This document shows positions 6,207 through 6,353 of a stretch of DNA of 6,353 nt, one piece after another. A program made the position numbers and the translations under genes. The notes under the pieces were generated by a model, which had not been told where the DNA came from, ran no database searches, and saw only the letters and a list, made by a program, of their open reading frames with translations. How positions within the stretch are numbered: position 1 is the stretch's first letter; each line of letters starts with the position of its first letter. The DNA comes from Spirochaetaceae bacterium (GTDB taxonomy: Bacteria; Spirochaetota; Spirochaetia; Treponematales; Breznakiellaceae). The stretch lies in contig JAITHF010000122.1 of the NCBI GenBank assembly GCA_031280115.1, positions 1 through 6,353 of the forward strand. The letters are read 5' to 3'.

Positions 6207-6214
6207 ACACCATA

Positions 6215-6221
6215 CCTCCTT
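6215..6221 (-). promoter_or_regulatory. Strong Shine–Dalgarno site for the minus-strand gene
   Basis: The minus strand reads AAGGAGG, a full-strength match, eight bases before ATG at 6206. A second in-frame ATG-like start (ATG at 6213–6211) is only one base from the site and so too close. It is also out of frame with the chosen start. This choice of start is the main evidence that translation begins here. Confidence 0.6.
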
Positions 6222-6353
6222 AAAAATAGAGCTGCCCGTCTTAAAGGCGGGGCAGAGACCGTAAAAAGCGCGGCGCCGCTGGTTTGAAGCGCCGCCGGAG
6301 CGGGAAAATCCGGCTCGGATTTGAATAGATCTGACTCGGATTTAGAAAGATTT
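6222..6353 (-). promoter_or_regulatory. Hairpin-rich leader of the minus-strand gene
   Basis: This stretch has no gene but several inverted repeats. AAATCCG/CGGATTT (6306–6312 with 6316–6322) has a 3-base loop. GCGGCGC/GCGCCGC (6270–6276 with 6289–6295) has a 12-base loop. CTGCCC/GGGCAG (6232–6237 with 6250–6255) has a 12-base loop and ends ten bases before the ribosome binding site. No clear -35/-10 pair was found. Candidates are a structured 5' leader, or the terminator or intergenic repeat of a gene beyond the right edge. I recognise no known riboswitch. Confidence 0.3.
6314..6343 (+). repeat. Short 21-base-period direct repeat at window edge
   Basis: CTCGGATTT occurs at 6314–6322 and again at 6335–6343, 21 bases apart, with the first copy also serving as one arm of the AAATCCG/CGGATTT hairpin. 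The sequence after the second copy again ends in GATTT at the window edge, so a longer tandem or dispersed array may continue outside. Confidence 0.45.

Noticed and set aside
5791..6287. Plus-strand open frames downstream of the HD gene (from 5791 and 5847)
   Set aside because: They translate repeat copies in different frames, giving repeated RPLRG-type peptides, and then run antisense to the better-supported minus-strand start. Neither has a convincing ribosome site.

Overview
The window carries one three-gene operon on the + strand (302–5790) set between copies of a structured, REP/MITE-like repeat, with the start of an opposing minus-strand gene at the right edge. The DNA is moderately GC-rich. 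The large activase/reductase is typical of strict anaerobes. Together with the TTG start and the dense GC-hairpin intergenic repeats, this suggests an anaerobic gut bacterium. My best guess is a spirochaete of the termite-gut Treponema type, but that rests on general impression, not on a marker gene.

Layout: 1–97 holds two 35-bp direct repeats able to form alternative hairpins. 96–233 is a ~138-bp repeat element in minus orientation. 234–301 is an AT-rich stretch that should hold the operon promoter, followed by a GAGAG ribosome binding site. 302–4732 encodes a 1476-residue fused acyl-CoA dehydratase activase (two BadF/BcrA-type ASKHA ATPase domains in one chain) joined to DUF2229/COG3580-3581-type reductase-like domains. 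Six bases later, 4739–5314 encodes a small multi-pass membrane protein of the 'putative ABC-transporter type IV' (CmpB-like, PF06541) family. It overlaps by ATGA with 5311–5790, an HD-superfamily phosphohydrolase. 5771–5996 is a nested cluster of the same repeat seen on the left, now in plus orientation. 5877–6206 on the minus strand looks like the 5' end of a gene whose 3' part has been replaced by repeat sequence, and 6222–6353 is its hairpin-rich leader.

How the genes may work together: the big protein should use ATP hydrolysis to push a low-potential electron from a [4Fe-4S] cluster held between its two ATPase domains to an iron-sulfur acceptor, probably in its own C-terminal half. The membrane protein and HD hydrolase are translationally linked to each other and lie tightly behind the reductase. 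Their substrates cannot be told from sequence, and a shared function is inference from gene order only.

The most unusual points are these. The operon sits between inverted copies of a ~137-bp element. The first right-hand repeat copy differs from its sister copies exactly where it supplies the HD gene's stop codon and the T-run of a likely terminator. The activase is a single-chain pseudo-dimer with all four expected cluster cysteines.
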